A stretch of DNA of 64,000 bases from Pleurocapsa sp. FMAR1 (GCF_963665995.1 NZ_OY762512.1:3224001-3288000), one strand, 5' to 3'. Positions 52,705-62,823 are shown, counted from the stretch's first letter. Numbers and translations are program-made. The notes: generated by a model not told the origin, from the sequence alone.

Positions 52705-52730
52705 TAGGGGCGAACCACCGTTCGCCCCTA
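52705..52730. terminator. Stem-loop terminator, dispersed TAGGGGCGAAC palindrome
   Basis: TAGGGGCGAAC (52705-52715) pairs with GTTCGCCCCTA (52720-52730) around CACC, followed by CTTTTTA. It lies between convergent stops (52694 and 52735), so it serves both. The palindrome at 36545 is a relative. Confidence 0.75.
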
Positions 52731-52734
52731 CTTT

Positions 52735-54282
52735 TTACCTAAGCGCTTTTTCCGCCTTCGGTTTAGAGGCCATATAGTTAGCTAACTGAGTGTTAATCTG
52801 TTCTCTAACAATAAATCGATACTCGGTAAAGTGTTCTAAATAGGCACAAAGAGTTAAGTATATTTCTAGCTGACGAGGTTTTTTGAGCAATACTTGAATC
52901 AAATTAGCCCAAAACTTTACGCGAGTCTGAGCTATAATTCCCTGCTTCCATAGAATCAAAAGCAGCGCGCGAATTGATTTGAGGCTAGGTCTTTTAGATA
53001 CCACGTTTTTAGCTTCACCCAATTTCATATAGTAGCGAAAGATGCGATCTAGATAAGCTGAAGGATCGTAAAGCTGCCAAAACGCATTAACGTATTCTGT
53101 GGCGATGTCTTCAATGTTTCTCGTCGGCACAAAATTCATTAAGGTAGTCTGATTGATATTTGCTGCTGAATTGAGCAATCTACCCTCTTTTTCCAACCTA
53201 TCCCACAGAGCGGTGCTGGGTAAAGCCTGAAGCATACTAAACATTGCCAAAGGAATCTCGGTTTGCTCGACAAACTGGACAATGCGATCGCCTGCATGAG
53301 GTTTTTCGCCATCAAAACCAATGATAAACCCAGCCATTACCTGCATTCCCGCTCTAGTGATTTTATCAATAGATTCGGTTAGAGGATCGCGAGTGTTTTG
53401 AAATTTACTGGTAAGAGCTAGGCTATCTTTATCTGGTGTTTCAATGCCCAAGAAAACTTTTTTAAAGTTGCATTCCACCATCAGCTTGAGTAGCTCTTCA
53501 TCTTGAGCTAAATCTACCGAAGCCTCTGTAGTTAAGCCAAAAGGATAACCTTTATCTGCCATCCAAACTTTTAATTCATTAAGCAACAGTTTAACGTTGC
53601 GTTTATTACCAATAAAATTATCATCTACCATAAACACGGCACCGCGCCAACCTAGATCGTAGATTCGCTCTAATTCAGCCAATAACTGTTGGGGATTTTT
53701 GGTGCGGGGTTTACGTCCATAAAGAACAATGATGTCGCAAAATTCACACTGAAAAGGACAGCCACGGGAAAACTGCACCGACATATTATCGTAGGCGTTA
53801 AGATCTAGTAGGTCATAACGAGGAATTGGAGTTTCCGTTACCGCTGGCTTTTCTGTAGAGCGAAAAACCCCACTGCGATCGCCACGCTCAACAGCAGCAA
53901 TAAACATGGGTAATGTAATTTCTCCCTCATCTAAGACTAAAAAATCGGCAGACTCTACTTCTTGGGGAGATGTAGTAGCGTAAGGACCACCTACGGCTAC
54001 CAGCTTATTTCTTTTTTTAGCTTCTCCTATCTGAACGAGCATATCTTTTTTCTGCACAATCATGCCCGACAAAATGACTAACTCTGCCCACTCCCAGTCC
54101 GACTCAGCGATTTTCTGGACATTATGGTCTACTAGTTTAAATTCCCACTCTTGAGGCAGAATAGCAGCTACAGTAATTAAACCTAAAGGTGGCATAAGAG
54201 CTTTGCAGTCTACTAAAGCCAAAGTCTTTTCAAATGACCAGAAACTTTTAGGAAATAGGGGGTATAACAATAAAACCCGCAT
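52735..54282 (-). CDS. B12-binding radical SAM protein (DUF4070-type)
   Basis: A 515-residue protein. The N-terminal cobalamin-binding-like domain (about 1-150; MRVLLLYPLFPKSFWSFEKT, LMPPLGLITVAAILPQEWE) is followed by the radical SAM domain with the cluster motif FSRGCPFQCEFCDIIVLYGR. VFMVDDNFIGNKRNVKLLLN and VFLGIETPDKDSL follow. The C-terminal DUF4070-like part is helical. Relatives act in hopanoid or bacteriochlorophyll modification, so a C-methylation or ring modification role is possible; the substrate is not known. Confidence 0.9.
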   Translation of the reverse strand: MRVLLLYPLFPKSFWSFEKTLALVDCKALMPPLGLITVAAILPQEWEFKLVDHNVQKIAESDWEWAELVILSGMIVQKKDMLVQIGEAKKRNKLVAVGGPYATTSPQEVESADFLVLDEGEITLPMFIAAVERGDRSGVFRSTEKPAVTETPIPRYDLLDLNAYDNMSVQFSRGCPFQCEFCDIIVLYGRKPRTKNPQQLLAELERIYDLGWRGAVFMVDDNFIGNKRNVKLLLNELKVWMADKGYPFGLTTEASVDLAQDEELLKLMVECNFKKVFLGIETPDKDSLALTSKFQNTRDPLTESIDKITRAGMQVMAGFIIGFDGEKPHAGDRIVQFVEQTEIPLAMFSMLQALPSTALWDRLEKEGRLLNSAANINQTTLMNFVPTRNIEDIATEYVNAFWQLYDPSAYLDRIFRYYMKLGEAKNVVSKRPSLKSIRALLLILWKQGIIAQTRVKFWANLIQVLLKKPRQLEIYLTLCAYLEHFTEYRFIVREQINTQLANYMASKPKAEKALR

Positions 54283-54960
54283 GATGTGATGCCTCAGATT
54301 AACAATTTAAAGTTATATAAGCTTACCTGCCTAATAGGTTAAAAGTCGTTAAAGATTTATGTAATTTTTACTACTAAATCTTTATACTATCTAACCGTCA
54401 AATGCGGCAATCTAATACAACAATTTAGAGAGCGAATTTTAAAAACACAAAAAACACCTGATAATATGCAGTTTTTTTGAATTTTTTGTTAAATTAGAAA
54501 GCAGCAAAAACATCAGTCGCCAATTGGTTAAGGTAGTATAAAAAAAGTATTTATCTGTATTTTTACGTAGATAAGTTAGGTTAAGCAATAATCAGTAAAT
54601 GTCTAAAAAAATACTGGTCATTCAGTATAAATACATAGTTTATTTTTTAGTCTAATTCTTCTGTAAATCTCTATTGCAATAGCTTTTTTAGACTAAAGTT
54701 TAATTGATTAACACTTAGCAATTGACTATTTTAAATTTATCAGAAAAATTAAACCAATTTAATATTTAATAAAATTGATATAATATACGTTAGGGATCAA
54801 GCCCTGAGTTTTTATTAAATTAAGCGAAAACTGACTATTTTCAGCTTTCATTTAATTGCTAGGAAATATATCTTAAGTAAGAGATTTAGTAAATATTCAA
54901 ATACTACACATTCCTAAGCAAAAAGCATACCAACCACAGACCTATAGCTAGATTGAAACA
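54283..54960. other. Long AT-rich spacer upstream of the DUF1830 gene
   Basis: About 680 bp of AT-rich DNA, the longest plain spacer in the window. A small hairpin AGGG-ATCAAG-CCCT followed by GAGTTTTTATT is near 54791-54815. No open frame above 50 codons of note and no RNA gene recognised. Confidence 0.45.
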
Positions 54961-55236
54961 ATGTTATCTTCCACCGCACACCCTCCTTCTGAAGCCGCAC
55001 TCTGCTGTTATGTAAATGCTACTGCTCATACTGAGATTGTACGCATTACTAATATTCCCCACTGGTACTTTGAGCGAGTAGTTTTTCCTGGGCAACGTCT
55101 GATTTTTGAAGCTCCAGCTATAGCTAAACTGGAAATTCATACAGGTATGGCTATTAGCTCTATTTTGTCTGAAACAATTGATTGTCAAGAATTGCAGCTA
55201 ACTTCTTCTTCTGCTGCTTCAGATTCATTAGCCTAA
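54961..55236 (+). CDS. DUF1830 family protein
   Basis: A 91-residue cyanobacterial protein with the DUF1830 core CCYVNATAHTEIVRITNIPH then WYFERVVFPGQRLIFEAPAI, followed by LEIHTGMAISSILSETIDC. Small, soluble, no signal peptide. Function not established. It is monocistronic and followed by a HIP1-containing hairpin with a T-run (55265-55297). Confidence 0.9.
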   Translation: MLSSTAHPPSEAALCCYVNATAHTEIVRITNIPHWYFERVVFPGQRLIFEAPAIAKLEIHTGMAISSILSETIDCQELQLTSSSAASDSLA

Positions 55237-55264
55237 TATAATTTATAAAATCGTCAAGAAAAGA

Positions 55265-55297
55265 GCGATCGCAGTCAATCCAGGCGATCGCCTTTTT
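55265..55297 (+). terminator. HIP1-based stem-loop terminator
   Basis: Two GCGATCGC octamers (55265-55272 and 55284-55291) form the stem, with GCGATCGCC followed by TTTTTATT. It lies 29 bp after the DUF1830 stop. Confidence 0.65.
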
Positions 55298-55350
55298 ATT
55301 TAATCAAATGCTTTAGCTCCCTTTAACAGCTTTTCCCTCTTAGAAAAACA

Positions 55351-56898
55351 TTAGGGTTTGCCGTAGCCTCCGCCACCTGGAGTTTCAATCACAAAAGTAT
55401 CGCCAGGCTGCATTTCCACAGTAGCTTTACTGTCTAGTTTTTCAATAGTTTCATTTTGTTGTACATAATTCTCACCAGCTTTTCCAGCTTCTCCCCCTGC
55501 CAAGCCAAAGGGTAAAATACGACGACGATTAGATAAAATTCCCGCTGTCATATTTTCGAGGAAACGTATTTTTCTGACAACACCATTGCCACCATATTTA
55601 AAGCCTTTTCCTCCGCTATTTTCGCGAATGCTAAACTCTTCCAGCAATACAGGAAAACGTAATTCCAATACTTCAGGATCGGTAAGCCGAGAGTTGGTCA
55701 TCTGAGTTTGTACTGCATCAGTGCCATTAAAGTCTTTTCCCGCACCAGATCCACCACAGATAGTTTCATAGTACTGATACTGCTGATTGCCAAAGGTAAA
55801 ATTGTTCATTGTTCCCTGAGAAGCTGCCATAATTCCCAAAGCAGCGTATAAACAATCAGTAATGTTTTGAGAAGTTTCTACGTTTCCTGCTACTACTGCT
55901 GCGGGATATTGCGGGTTGAGCATACAGCCTTGAGGAATAATAATTTTTAGTGGTTTGAGACAACCAGCATTCAGGGGAATATTATCTTTAACCAAAGTCC
56001 GAAAAACATAAAGAATAGCTGCTTTGCATACAGCAGCAGGAGCATTAAAGTTGTTTTCTAGCTGACTAGAAGTACCTGTAAAGTCAATATTCGCTGCTAA
56101 ATTTTGATGATCTATAGTTATTTTGACCTGAATTTTGGCACCATTGTCCATTTCACAGCTAAACTCGCCATTATGTAATAAGGCGATCGCTTTTTTAACC
56201 GCTGCTTCAGCATTATCTTGTACAAACTGCATATATGCCTGTACGGTTTCTAATCCGTATTGCTCAACCATCTTTAAAAGTTCGGTCTGACCGCGATTAT
56301 TAGCTGCAATCTGCGCCTGGAAATCAGCTATATTTTGGGTAGGGTTACGGGCAGGATATTGATGATCTGCCAATTTTTGTCTGATAGCATTCTCTTTAAA
56401 GTTTCCCGCCTCAACCAGTAGGAAGTTATTGAGTAGTATTCCTTCTTCTTCAATATGTTGGCTTTCAGGAGGCATTGAACCTGGAGTTATACCGCCAATG
56501 TCTGCCTGATGTCCACGAGAGGCTACATAAAATATTGGTTTTACTCGATCTTGCTTGCCAAACACAGGCGTAATTATGGTTACATCGGGCAGATGTGTCC
56601 CACCGTTATAAGGATTGTTTGATAAATAAACATTGCCTGGTTTTATTTTAGCTGCTAATTCGTTAATCAAACTGCTTACGCTTGCACTCATTGAGCCAAG
56701 ATGTACGGGAATGTGGGGCGCATTAGCGACTAATAAGCCATAGCTATCAAAAATTGCACAAGAAAAGTCTAATCGCTCTTTTATGTTTACTGAGGCTGCG
56801 GTATTTTGCAGCACAATACCCATTTGTTCAGCAATAAATTGATAGAGATTTTTAAAGATCTCTAGACGAACAGGATCTGGTTGATCGATGACACTCAT
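55351..56898 (-). CDS. Hydantoinase B/oxoprolinase family protein
   Basis: 515-residue HyuB-type subunit, acting on 5-oxoproline, hydantoins or, in related enzymes, acetone. Segments: PVRLEIFKNLYQFIAEQMGI, SCAIFDSYGLLVANAPHIPV, HLGSMSASVSSLI, YLSNNPYNGGTHLPDVTIIT, and FYVASRGHQADIGGITPGSM. The C-terminal ETPGGGGYGKP is typical. The partner HyuA is not in the neighbouring 5 kb of either side within this window, so the subunit is apparently orphan here. Confidence 0.92.
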   Translation of the reverse strand: MSVIDQPDPVRLEIFKNLYQFIAEQMGIVLQNTAASVNIKERLDFSCAIFDSYGLLVANAPHIPVHLGSMSASVSSLINELAAKIKPGNVYLSNNPYNGGTHLPDVTIITPVFGKQDRVKPIFYVASRGHQADIGGITPGSMPPESQHIEEEGILLNNFLLVEAGNFKENAIRQKLADHQYPARNPTQNIADFQAQIAANNRGQTELLKMVEQYGLETVQAYMQFVQDNAEAAVKKAIALLHNGEFSCEMDNGAKIQVKITIDHQNLAANIDFTGTSSQLENNFNAPAAVCKAAILYVFRTLVKDNIPLNAGCLKPLKIIIPQGCMLNPQYPAAVVAGNVETSQNITDCLYAALGIMAASQGTMNNFTFGNQQYQYYETICGGSGAGKDFNGTDAVQTQMTNSRLTDPEVLELRFPVLLEEFSIRENSGGKGFKYGGNGVVRKIRFLENMTAGILSNRRRILPFGLAGGEAGKAGENYVQQNETIEKLDSKATVEMQPGDTFVIETPGGGGYGKP

Positions 56899-57033
56899 AA
56901 AGTACGTCTGAGGTGAATTACTTCGCTCTAGTTTATTTGTTTTTAGCTCTTAGCTTTTAAAAATCACAATTCATTTAAAAACAATTATTGCTTTAATTAT
57001 TAGAAATAGCGTAATCTTCCATTTTTTATTTCC

Positions 57034-58494
57034 ATGACCAAACAACGTATTTTAATTTGGTATCGCCAAGATTTAAGAGTACATGACTTATTAGCTCTTG
57101 ATGAGGCAGTTCAACAACAAGCAGAAATAGTTCCTGTTTATTGTTTTGACGAGCGCAACTTTGGCGAAACTTCCTTTGGCTTTCCCAAAACGGGTAGCTT
57201 CCGCGCTCAATTTCTAGTTGAAAGCGTTACCGATCTACGTTCTTCTCTGCAAAAGTTAGGCAGTAACTTAATTGTACGTCGAGGTTTACCAGAAGAAATT
57301 ATTCCCGCGATCGCCCAGCAGCTAAATGTGGATCGGGTTCACTATAGCCAAGAGGCTACACCCGAGGAAAAGCAGGTTGAGAAAAAGCTGAGAAAAGCCC
57401 TATCAGCCCAAAAAATTAAAGTTAATACTTATTGGGATGCAACTTTATATTCCCCAGAAGATTTGCCTTTCGAGATTAAACAGACACCAGAGTTATATAC
57501 AAATTTTCGTAAGCAGGTTGAAAAGAAAGCAAAAATCAATAGTGCTATTCCTGCACCTAAGAAGTTACCAGCCATTCCCGAAATAGAAATAGGAAATATC
57601 CCCAGATTAGCCGAATTATGCCTAGAAACCCCAAAATTTGACCAAAGAGCAGTACTAAAATTTAAAGGTGGAGAAACTGAAGCCATCAAACGCTTACAGG
57701 ACTACTTTTGGCAATCAGATTGTCTGCGAGAATACAAAGAAACCCGCAATGGAATGTTGGGTGCTAACTATTCTTCTAAATTCTCTCCCTGGTTAGCTAT
57801 GGGCTGTATTTCTCCACGCTATATCAACGATCAGGTAATTAAATACGAAGCTGAAAGAGTAAAAAATAATTCTACCTACTGGCTAATATTTGAACTGATT
57901 TGGCGTGACTTTTTTCGCTTTATTGTGGCAAAACACGGCAATCAAGTATTTAAAATTACAGGAATGCAGGGGCTAGAAATACCCTGGAAAGAAGATTGGC
58001 AAAGGTTCGATCTCTGGCGTGAGGGCAAGACTGGCTATCCCCTAATCGATGCCAACATGAGAGAAATAGCAGCCACAGGCTTCATGTCTAACCGAGGCAG
58101 ACAAAATGTGGCTAGTTTCCTGACTAAAAACCTGGGCATCAATTGGATGATGGGCGCAGAATGGTTTGAATCACTTTTGGTTGATTACGACGTGTACAGC
58201 AACTGGGGTAACTGGAACTACACCGCAGGAGTTGGTAACGATGCACGAGGCTTCCGCTATTTTAATATTCCTAAACAAACCAAAGATTACGATCCTCAAG
58301 GAGAATATATTAAGCACTGGCTACCAGAATTAGCATCTCTGACTGGTGATAAAGTTCGTGAACCATGGAAACTAAGCCAGGATGAACAAAAACGTTATGG
58401 AGTACGCTTAGGTGTAGATTATCCCCACCCAGTCGTGGACTTTTTTAAATCAGTTAAAGCTAACGAAAAGATTTATCAAAGCGTCAAGAATTAG
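57034..58494 (+). CDS. Cryptochrome DASH (FAD photolyase/cryptochrome)
   Basis: 486 residues, as in other CRY-DASH proteins. The N-terminal photolyase antenna domain begins MTKQRILIWYRQDLRVHDLL. The FAD domain has ETRNGMLGANYSSKFSPWLA, FELIWRDFFRFIVAKHGNQV, DANMREIAATGFMSNRGRQN, YSNWGNWNYTAGVGNDARGF and RYFNIPKQTKDYDPQGEYIK, all DASH signatures. CRY-DASH repairs cyclobutane dimers in single-stranded DNA and may act in light signalling. It has its own promoter and lies upstream of the PII paralogue. Confidence 0.93.
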   Translation: MTKQRILIWYRQDLRVHDLLALDEAVQQQAEIVPVYCFDERNFGETSFGFPKTGSFRAQFLVESVTDLRSSLQKLGSNLIVRRGLPEEIIPAIAQQLNVDRVHYSQEATPEEKQVEKKLRKALSAQKIKVNTYWDATLYSPEDLPFEIKQTPELYTNFRKQVEKKAKINSAIPAPKKLPAIPEIEIGNIPRLAELCLETPKFDQRAVLKFKGGETEAIKRLQDYFWQSDCLREYKETRNGMLGANYSSKFSPWLAMGCISPRYINDQVIKYEAERVKNNSTYWLIFELIWRDFFRFIVAKHGNQVFKITGMQGLEIPWKEDWQRFDLWREGKTGYPLIDANMREIAATGFMSNRGRQNVASFLTKNLGINWMMGAEWFESLLVDYDVYSNWGNWNYTAGVGNDARGFRYFNIPKQTKDYDPQGEYIKHWLPELASLTGDKVREPWKLSQDEQKRYGVRLGVDYPHPVVDFFKSVKANEKIYQSVKN

Positions 58495-58543
58495 CAGCAG
58501 TTTTCTCGAAAAATAAATAATTAATAGACATAAAAAGTAAGAA

Positions 58544-58882
58544 GTGAAAAAAATTGAAGCAATTATTCATTCCCATAAACTTGATGATGTTAAAACCAGC
58601 CTGATTTCTGTAGGCGTAATTGGTATGACCATCTCAGAGATTAAAGGATATGGACACAAAAAGGGCTTAACCAATCGTTATAGAGGTACAGAATATCGAG
58701 TTGACTTTACTACCAAAGTCAAAATTGAAACCATAGTCGAAGACGAAATGCAGGATATGGTAGTGCGCCAAATATCTCTGGCTGGTCGTACAGGAGAAAT
58801 TGGCGATGGTAAAATTTTTGTTTCTAATGCCGAGCAAATTATCAGAATCAGAACAAAAGAAACAGGAATTACGGCAATTTAA
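58544..58882 (+). CDS. PII-like signalling protein (GlnB paralogue)
   Basis: A 112-residue PII. The start is GTG 58544. The core aligns with GlnB throughout: MKKIEAIIHSHKLDDVK, VGVIGMTISEIKGYGHKKGL, RYRGTEYRVDFTTKVKIET, RTGEIGDGKIFVS and RIRTKE. Differences from the canonical cyanobacterial PII fall at key places: Gln39 is Lys, Ser49 (the phosphorylation site) is Thr, and Arg9 is His; Tyr51 and Lys58 are kept. It is probably a paralogue with altered 2-oxoglutarate response, beside a Crp-family regulator gene; a standard glnB must exist elsewhere. Confidence 0.9.
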   Translation: MKKIEAIIHSHKLDDVKTSLISVGVIGMTISEIKGYGHKKGLTNRYRGTEYRVDFTTKVKIETIVEDEMQDMVVRQISLAGRTGEIGDGKIFVSNAEQIIRIRTKETGITAI

Positions 58883-58956
58883 CTTTAAGTACCTATAGTT
58901 TTAAACTATCATTTAAAAAACCTTAACTTATAGAGATTAAGCTAGCAACTGTATTC

Positions 58957-59487
58957 ATGGAGTTAGCTTTGTTACTAATTAAAATTGTCGCTGTTGCTGG
59001 ATTATTGCTTCTAATAGGAGATTTCCTATCTACTTTTGCTTATCATGTACCAGAACACGTTTTTGGTAAAATTCACACCATAGTTCATCATGGCAAAAAT
59101 CGTAGTTTTTTTCATTATGCAGTTTTGAGCAAAAATCCTCTGGTGATTGTAGATGGCTTTTTGGGAGCATTACCATACTTTATTTTTATACCTTTTGGTT
59201 GGCAAATATCTCCTGTTGGTACGGCTATTGGACTGATTTTGGGTGAACTGCACGTTATTTGGCGACACGTTTCTATTATCAATTGGCAAACTCCCAAGGC
59301 GATCGCTTTTTGCTGTCGATTATGTTTTATTACTACTCCAGAACGGCATTGGCAACATCATCAAAATGTTAATTTGGCATACGGAGATATTTTTACTTTT
59401 TTCCATCTTCCTGCTATAGCTTGGATGCAATTTTTAATTTCCTTGAAAAAAAAGTATCAAAAGCCTTTAGATATATCCAAAGCTTAA
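58957..59487 (+). CDS. Membrane protein with histidine boxes, fatty acid hydroxylase/sterol desaturase-like
   Basis: A 176-residue protein with about four membrane segments. Histidine clusters are in the order HVPEHVFGKIHTIVHHGK, HVIWRHVSI and TTPERHWQHHQNVNLAYGDI, resembling the HxxxH / HxxHH pattern of di-iron membrane hydroxylases. The final TPERHWQHH...NYG-like segment is the best match. It is shorter than typical members (about 250). Substrate unknown; a lipid or carotenoid modification is possible. It is between the PII-like gene and the Crp regulator. Confidence 0.65.
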   Translation: MELALLLIKIVAVAGLLLLIGDFLSTFAYHVPEHVFGKIHTIVHHGKNRSFFHYAVLSKNPLVIVDGFLGALPYFIFIPFGWQISPVGTAIGLILGELHVIWRHVSIINWQTPKAIAFCCRLCFITTPERHWQHHQNVNLAYGDIFTFFHLPAIAWMQFLISLKKKYQKPLDISKA

Positions 59488-59571
59488 CCCTATCCTCATT
59501 CTTTGTTTACTTTTCTAATCTATAGTAAAAATCAAGTTAATATAATCACGTAATAACAATTGATCTAAATT

Positions 59572-60174
59572 ATGTTTCTGAGTCACAAACCAAGCTCTAA
59601 ACTATATCTAGGAAGAAGCGTCGAGGAGTTACCTTTACAAAGATATGAAAGAGGAGACGAAATCGTTACCCTAGATTCAGAGATTTGGCAGATTTATCGA
59701 GGCGTGGTGCAGTTAAACCGCGTCCAGTTAGATGGCAGGGAAGTAGTTGTCGGCTGGGTAACATCAAATGGTGTTTTTGGTAGTTTAGATGATTCACTTA
59801 TTTCCTATCGTGCTGTTGCCTTGGGGGATGTTTATGCCAGACGTTATACAGCTCAAGACATAATTAAATATCCTCAGTTAGGACAGCAATTTTTGAGTCA
59901 ATTTAGCGATCGCCTGCTCAAAGCACAGCAGCTATTAGCAATTATCGCCATCAGAAAAGTTGAAGATCGCTTAAAAAATTTGTTGTTATTAATGAAGCAA
60001 GAAATTGGGCAACCCGTGAGCGATGGCGTTCGATTGCAGGTGCGTTTTACTCATCAGCACCTAGCAGAAGCTATTAATACTACCAGAGTTACAGTGACCA
60101 GAACTTTAGGAGATTTTCAACGTCAAGAATTAGTTTACATTGATAGGGAAAAACATATAGTGATCAAAAGTTAG
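59572..60174 (+). CDS. Crp/Fnr-family transcriptional regulator, NtcA-like HTH
   Basis: A 200-residue regulator. The N-terminal cyclic-nucleotide-like beta-roll is somewhat reduced (ELPLQRYERGDEIVTLDSEI, GREVVVGWVTSNGVFGSLDD). A long helix follows (FLSQFSDRLLKAQQLLAIIA), then the winged helix FTHQHLAEAINTTRVTVTRT with LGDFQRQELVYI. The recognition helix resembles NtcA but the ligand domain does not keep an obvious NtcA signature, so it is another member. Position next to the PII-like gene suggests a nitrogen or carbon link; not proven. Confidence 0.88.
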   Translation: MFLSHKPSSKLYLGRSVEELPLQRYERGDEIVTLDSEIWQIYRGVVQLNRVQLDGREVVVGWVTSNGVFGSLDDSLISYRAVALGDVYARRYTAQDIIKYPQLGQQFLSQFSDRLLKAQQLLAIIAIRKVEDRLKNLLLLMKQEIGQPVSDGVRLQVRFTHQHLAEAINTTRVTVTRTLGDFQRQELVYIDREKHIVIKS

Positions 60175-60313
60175 TAAGCTGTTAGATCTGATTACTAAAG
60201 TAGTTCACATATATCAGCAAAATGTACCTTTGATAAAAGATAATAATCCTGTATAATCATATATTTGGAGATATTTTGTAACTGTAGTGTCAATTTCAAA
60301 GGGGAAATAATAT

Positions 60314-60922
60314 ATGTCTCGCTATAGAGGTCCGCGTTTGCGGATCGTCCGCCGTTTAGGAGACTTACCAGGTCTAACTAGAAAAAGCGCACGTAAGGCT
60401 TATCCACCAGGACAGCATGGGCAAAACCGTCGCAAGCGTTCTGAATATGCTATTCGTCTAGAAGAAAAGCAGAAGCTTCGTTTCAACTACGGCATTACCG
60501 AAAAACAACTAGTACGCTATGTGCGTAAAGCTCGTAGAGTTGCTGGTTCTACAGGACAGACCTTACTCGAATTACTAGAAATGCGTTTGGATAACACCAT
60601 TTTCCGCATGGGAATGGCTGGTACTATTCCTGCTGCACGTCAATTAGTCAACCATGGGCATATTTTGGTAAACGATCGCGTTGTAAATATTGCCAGCTAT
60701 CAGTGTCGTCCTGGAGATGTGGTCAAAATCAGAGATCGCGATCGCTCGCGTAAGCTAGTAGAAACTAACATGGAGTATCCAGGTTTAGCCAATCTACCTA
60801 GCCATTTGGAATTTAGCAAAGATACCTTTACAGGTAAGGTTAATGGCATAATTGAGCGGGAGTGGATCGCCCTTCAGGTGAACGAACTACTCGTTGTTGA
60901 GTACTATTCTCGGATGGCGTAA
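60314..60922 (+). CDS. rpsD: 30S ribosomal protein S4
   Basis: Primary 16S rRNA-binding protein of the small subunit. The 202 residues include the N-terminal [20 protein letters not shown], the central S4 RNA-binding domain [20 protein letters not shown], then [20 protein letters not shown], and the C-terminal [20 protein letters not shown]. The ATG at 60314 is preceded by AAGGGGAAA at good distance. It is monocistronic here, as in many cyanobacteria. Confidence 0.98.
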   Translation: MSRYRGPRLRIVRRLGDLPGLTRKSARKAYPPGQHGQNRRKRSEYAIRLEEKQKLRFNYGITEKQLVRYVRKARRVAGSTGQTLLELLEMRLDNTIFRMGMAGTIPAARQLVNHGHILVNDRVVNIASYQCRPGDVVKIRDRDRSRKLVETNMEYPGLANLPSHLEFSKDTFTGKVNGIIEREWIALQVNELLVVEYYSRMA

Positions 60923-61041
60923 AGACTTTGAGAGTCAATTGGCTCAATTAATGAGTTTTCTGCTCGTAGCTTCTTGATTCAGTCGCTTATCGACGAGAAA
61001 GGCGCACTTCCGCATCTGCCGCCGAGTCCGCGCTGAATCGC

Positions 61042-61062
61042 TATTAGCTTTAAGCTAATAGC
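61042..61062 (+). terminator. Stem-loop 120 bp after rpsD
   Basis: CTATTAGCTTTAAGCTAATAG is an almost perfect palindrome. A second copy of AGCTAATAGCC follows at about 61070. It may end rpsD transcription or be part of a dispersed repeat; the preceding 60960-61035 is GC-rich repeat-like sequence. Confidence 0.5.
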
Positions 61063-61192
61063 CCTGAAAGCTAATAGCCAATTGAATTATTGTCAAACGC
61101 AAATAAAAAAATTAAGGCTGAGGTAAAAGAAGTAAAGATGTCAAATTTTCTAGTATCTTTCATCCCTTCTTTCATCTCTTCGCCCTCATCTT

Positions 61193-62182
61193 TTATCCTC
61201 CAATTTGGGACATGGTACGGGTATAAGTTCCAGCTTCAGTACCAGAGTCCCGCTCTTTAAAGTTAATTTCTGGCTTAAGCAGCAAAAGCTGACTGATTTT
61301 AGCCTGTAAGTTTTCACTGCTCACACCGTCACGCAAGGCAGTTTTTAAATCAATTTGACCCGTCTCGTTGAGTAAACAAGGGCGCAACCAACCATCGGCT
61401 GACAGTCTTACACGGTTACAGCGATCGCAAAAACATTCGGACATCTGAGAAATAAAGCCCAGGGTGCCTTTGGCATTGGGAATTTGAAATACATCGGCAG
61501 GACCATTGCCCTTGATATTTGATTCTACTAAGCCCCATTTTTGACGAACTGACTGCCGTATCTCTTCTGAGTCTATCCAGGCTTTTTCGCCAAATAAATA
61601 AGAATTACCAATAGGCATAAACTCAATAAAACGAATATGCCATTGGCGATCGATGCTCAAGGCAGCCAAATCCAAAACTTCTTGGTCGTTTAAGCCAGGA
61701 ATCACCACCACATTAAGCTTTAAAGGATCGAACCCCACTTGATGAGCAGTTAAAATTCCTTCCCAAGTTTGTTGCCAACGGCTTTTACCACGGTTGCCAA
61801 TAATTTGATCGAATATCTGGGGATCTAAAGAATCTAAACTGATATTAATGCGCTTTAATCCCGCATCATAAAGTGGCTGTGCCAAATCTGCTAATAAAAA
61901 GCCGTTGGTGGTTAGGGCAAGATCTTTGCAGGCGGGCAATTGGGCAAGATCTCTGACTAAATCTACTAACCCAGGACGTAATAATGGCTCTCCCCCCGTT
62001 AAGCGAAACTTAGTAAAACCTAAAGGCATAAAAACATCTCGCACTAAAGTCAGAATTTCTTGATTGCTTAATAATTCTTGGTTAAGGACATAATTAAGCT
62101 TTGCCTCTTCTGGCATACAGTATTGGCAACGAAAGTTGCATTTATCAATTAGGCTGATGCGTAAATAATCTATTTCAGGCAT
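61193..62182 (-). CDS. moaA: GTP 3',8-cyclase
   Basis: Radical SAM enzyme that starts molybdopterin synthesis. The N-terminal cluster is Cys15/19/22 in [16 protein letters not shown]. Also seen are [52 protein letters not shown] and the second cluster [20 protein letters not shown] with its cysteines. The C-terminal GTGTR-like tail is here [19 protein letters not shown]. The 329 residues are complete. It faces away from the mobile DNA region on the right. Confidence 0.96.
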   Translation of the reverse strand: MPEIDYLRISLIDKCNFRCQYCMPEEAKLNYVLNQELLSNQEILTLVRDVFMPLGFTKFRLTGGEPLLRPGLVDLVRDLAQLPACKDLALTTNGFLLADLAQPLYDAGLKRINISLDSLDPQIFDQIIGNRGKSRWQQTWEGILTAHQVGFDPLKLNVVVIPGLNDQEVLDLAALSIDRQWHIRFIEFMPIGNSYLFGEKAWIDSEEIRQSVRQKWGLVESNIKGNGPADVFQIPNAKGTLGFISQMSECFCDRCNRVRLSADGWLRPCLLNETGQIDLKTALRDGVSSENLQAKISQLLLLKPEINFKERDSGTEAGTYTRTMSQIGG

Positions 62183-62485
62183 TGAGTGGCTTGGTATAGT
62201 TAAAATATATTATTAATTAGGGAATGCGATCGCTATTCGCTACGCTAAAATAGCAGTTAATTTCTTGGTAGCTGTTTATTTTTCTACTTCTATTATTTAG
62301 CTTAATTGATGTCACTCTTTAAACCAAGTGAAACTCTTTAAGAGCAGGAATAAAATTTCTATTTTCATGATTAGATCGACTTAGTTTAATCAGGACAAAT
62401 CTTTGCATTTGTGTCAGATTTTCCCATTTGTACATTAAATGATTATTTGTCAATTTTAAAGAATTAGCGTCACAAATTACAATCG

Positions 62486-62516
62486 GCTACAAGCCCTTCA
62501 TAATAAAGCTTGTAGC
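62486..62516. terminator. Hairpin with T-run inside the putative transposon end
   Basis: GCTACAAGC (62486-62494) pairs with GCTTGTAGC (62508-62516), followed by TTTTATC. It has a terminator-like form and could shield the element from outside transcription. Confidence 0.5.
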
Positions 62517-62823
62517 TTTTATCATACTCCAATAGACTAAAACTAGATTTAAAGAATTAAATGTCAATTCTTTTCCAAGACATTTTTGACTTTAAAAAAT
62601 AAGTGTCAATTTTTTCACTGTTTTATTGCTATCTGAAATACTCAATATATTAAGAAACACAATAAAGCCCATAATCCTTATTTTGAAAGAGCTTTAATAG
62701 TTTTTTCAAGCTCAAATAATAAGTTTGTTTAAATAATTAAATGTCAAAATTTGATGTTGATTTGAGAAAATTTCAGCGATCGCCAGGAAGTTACCGACAA
62801 CAAATGCTACGTCGATAGTATTT

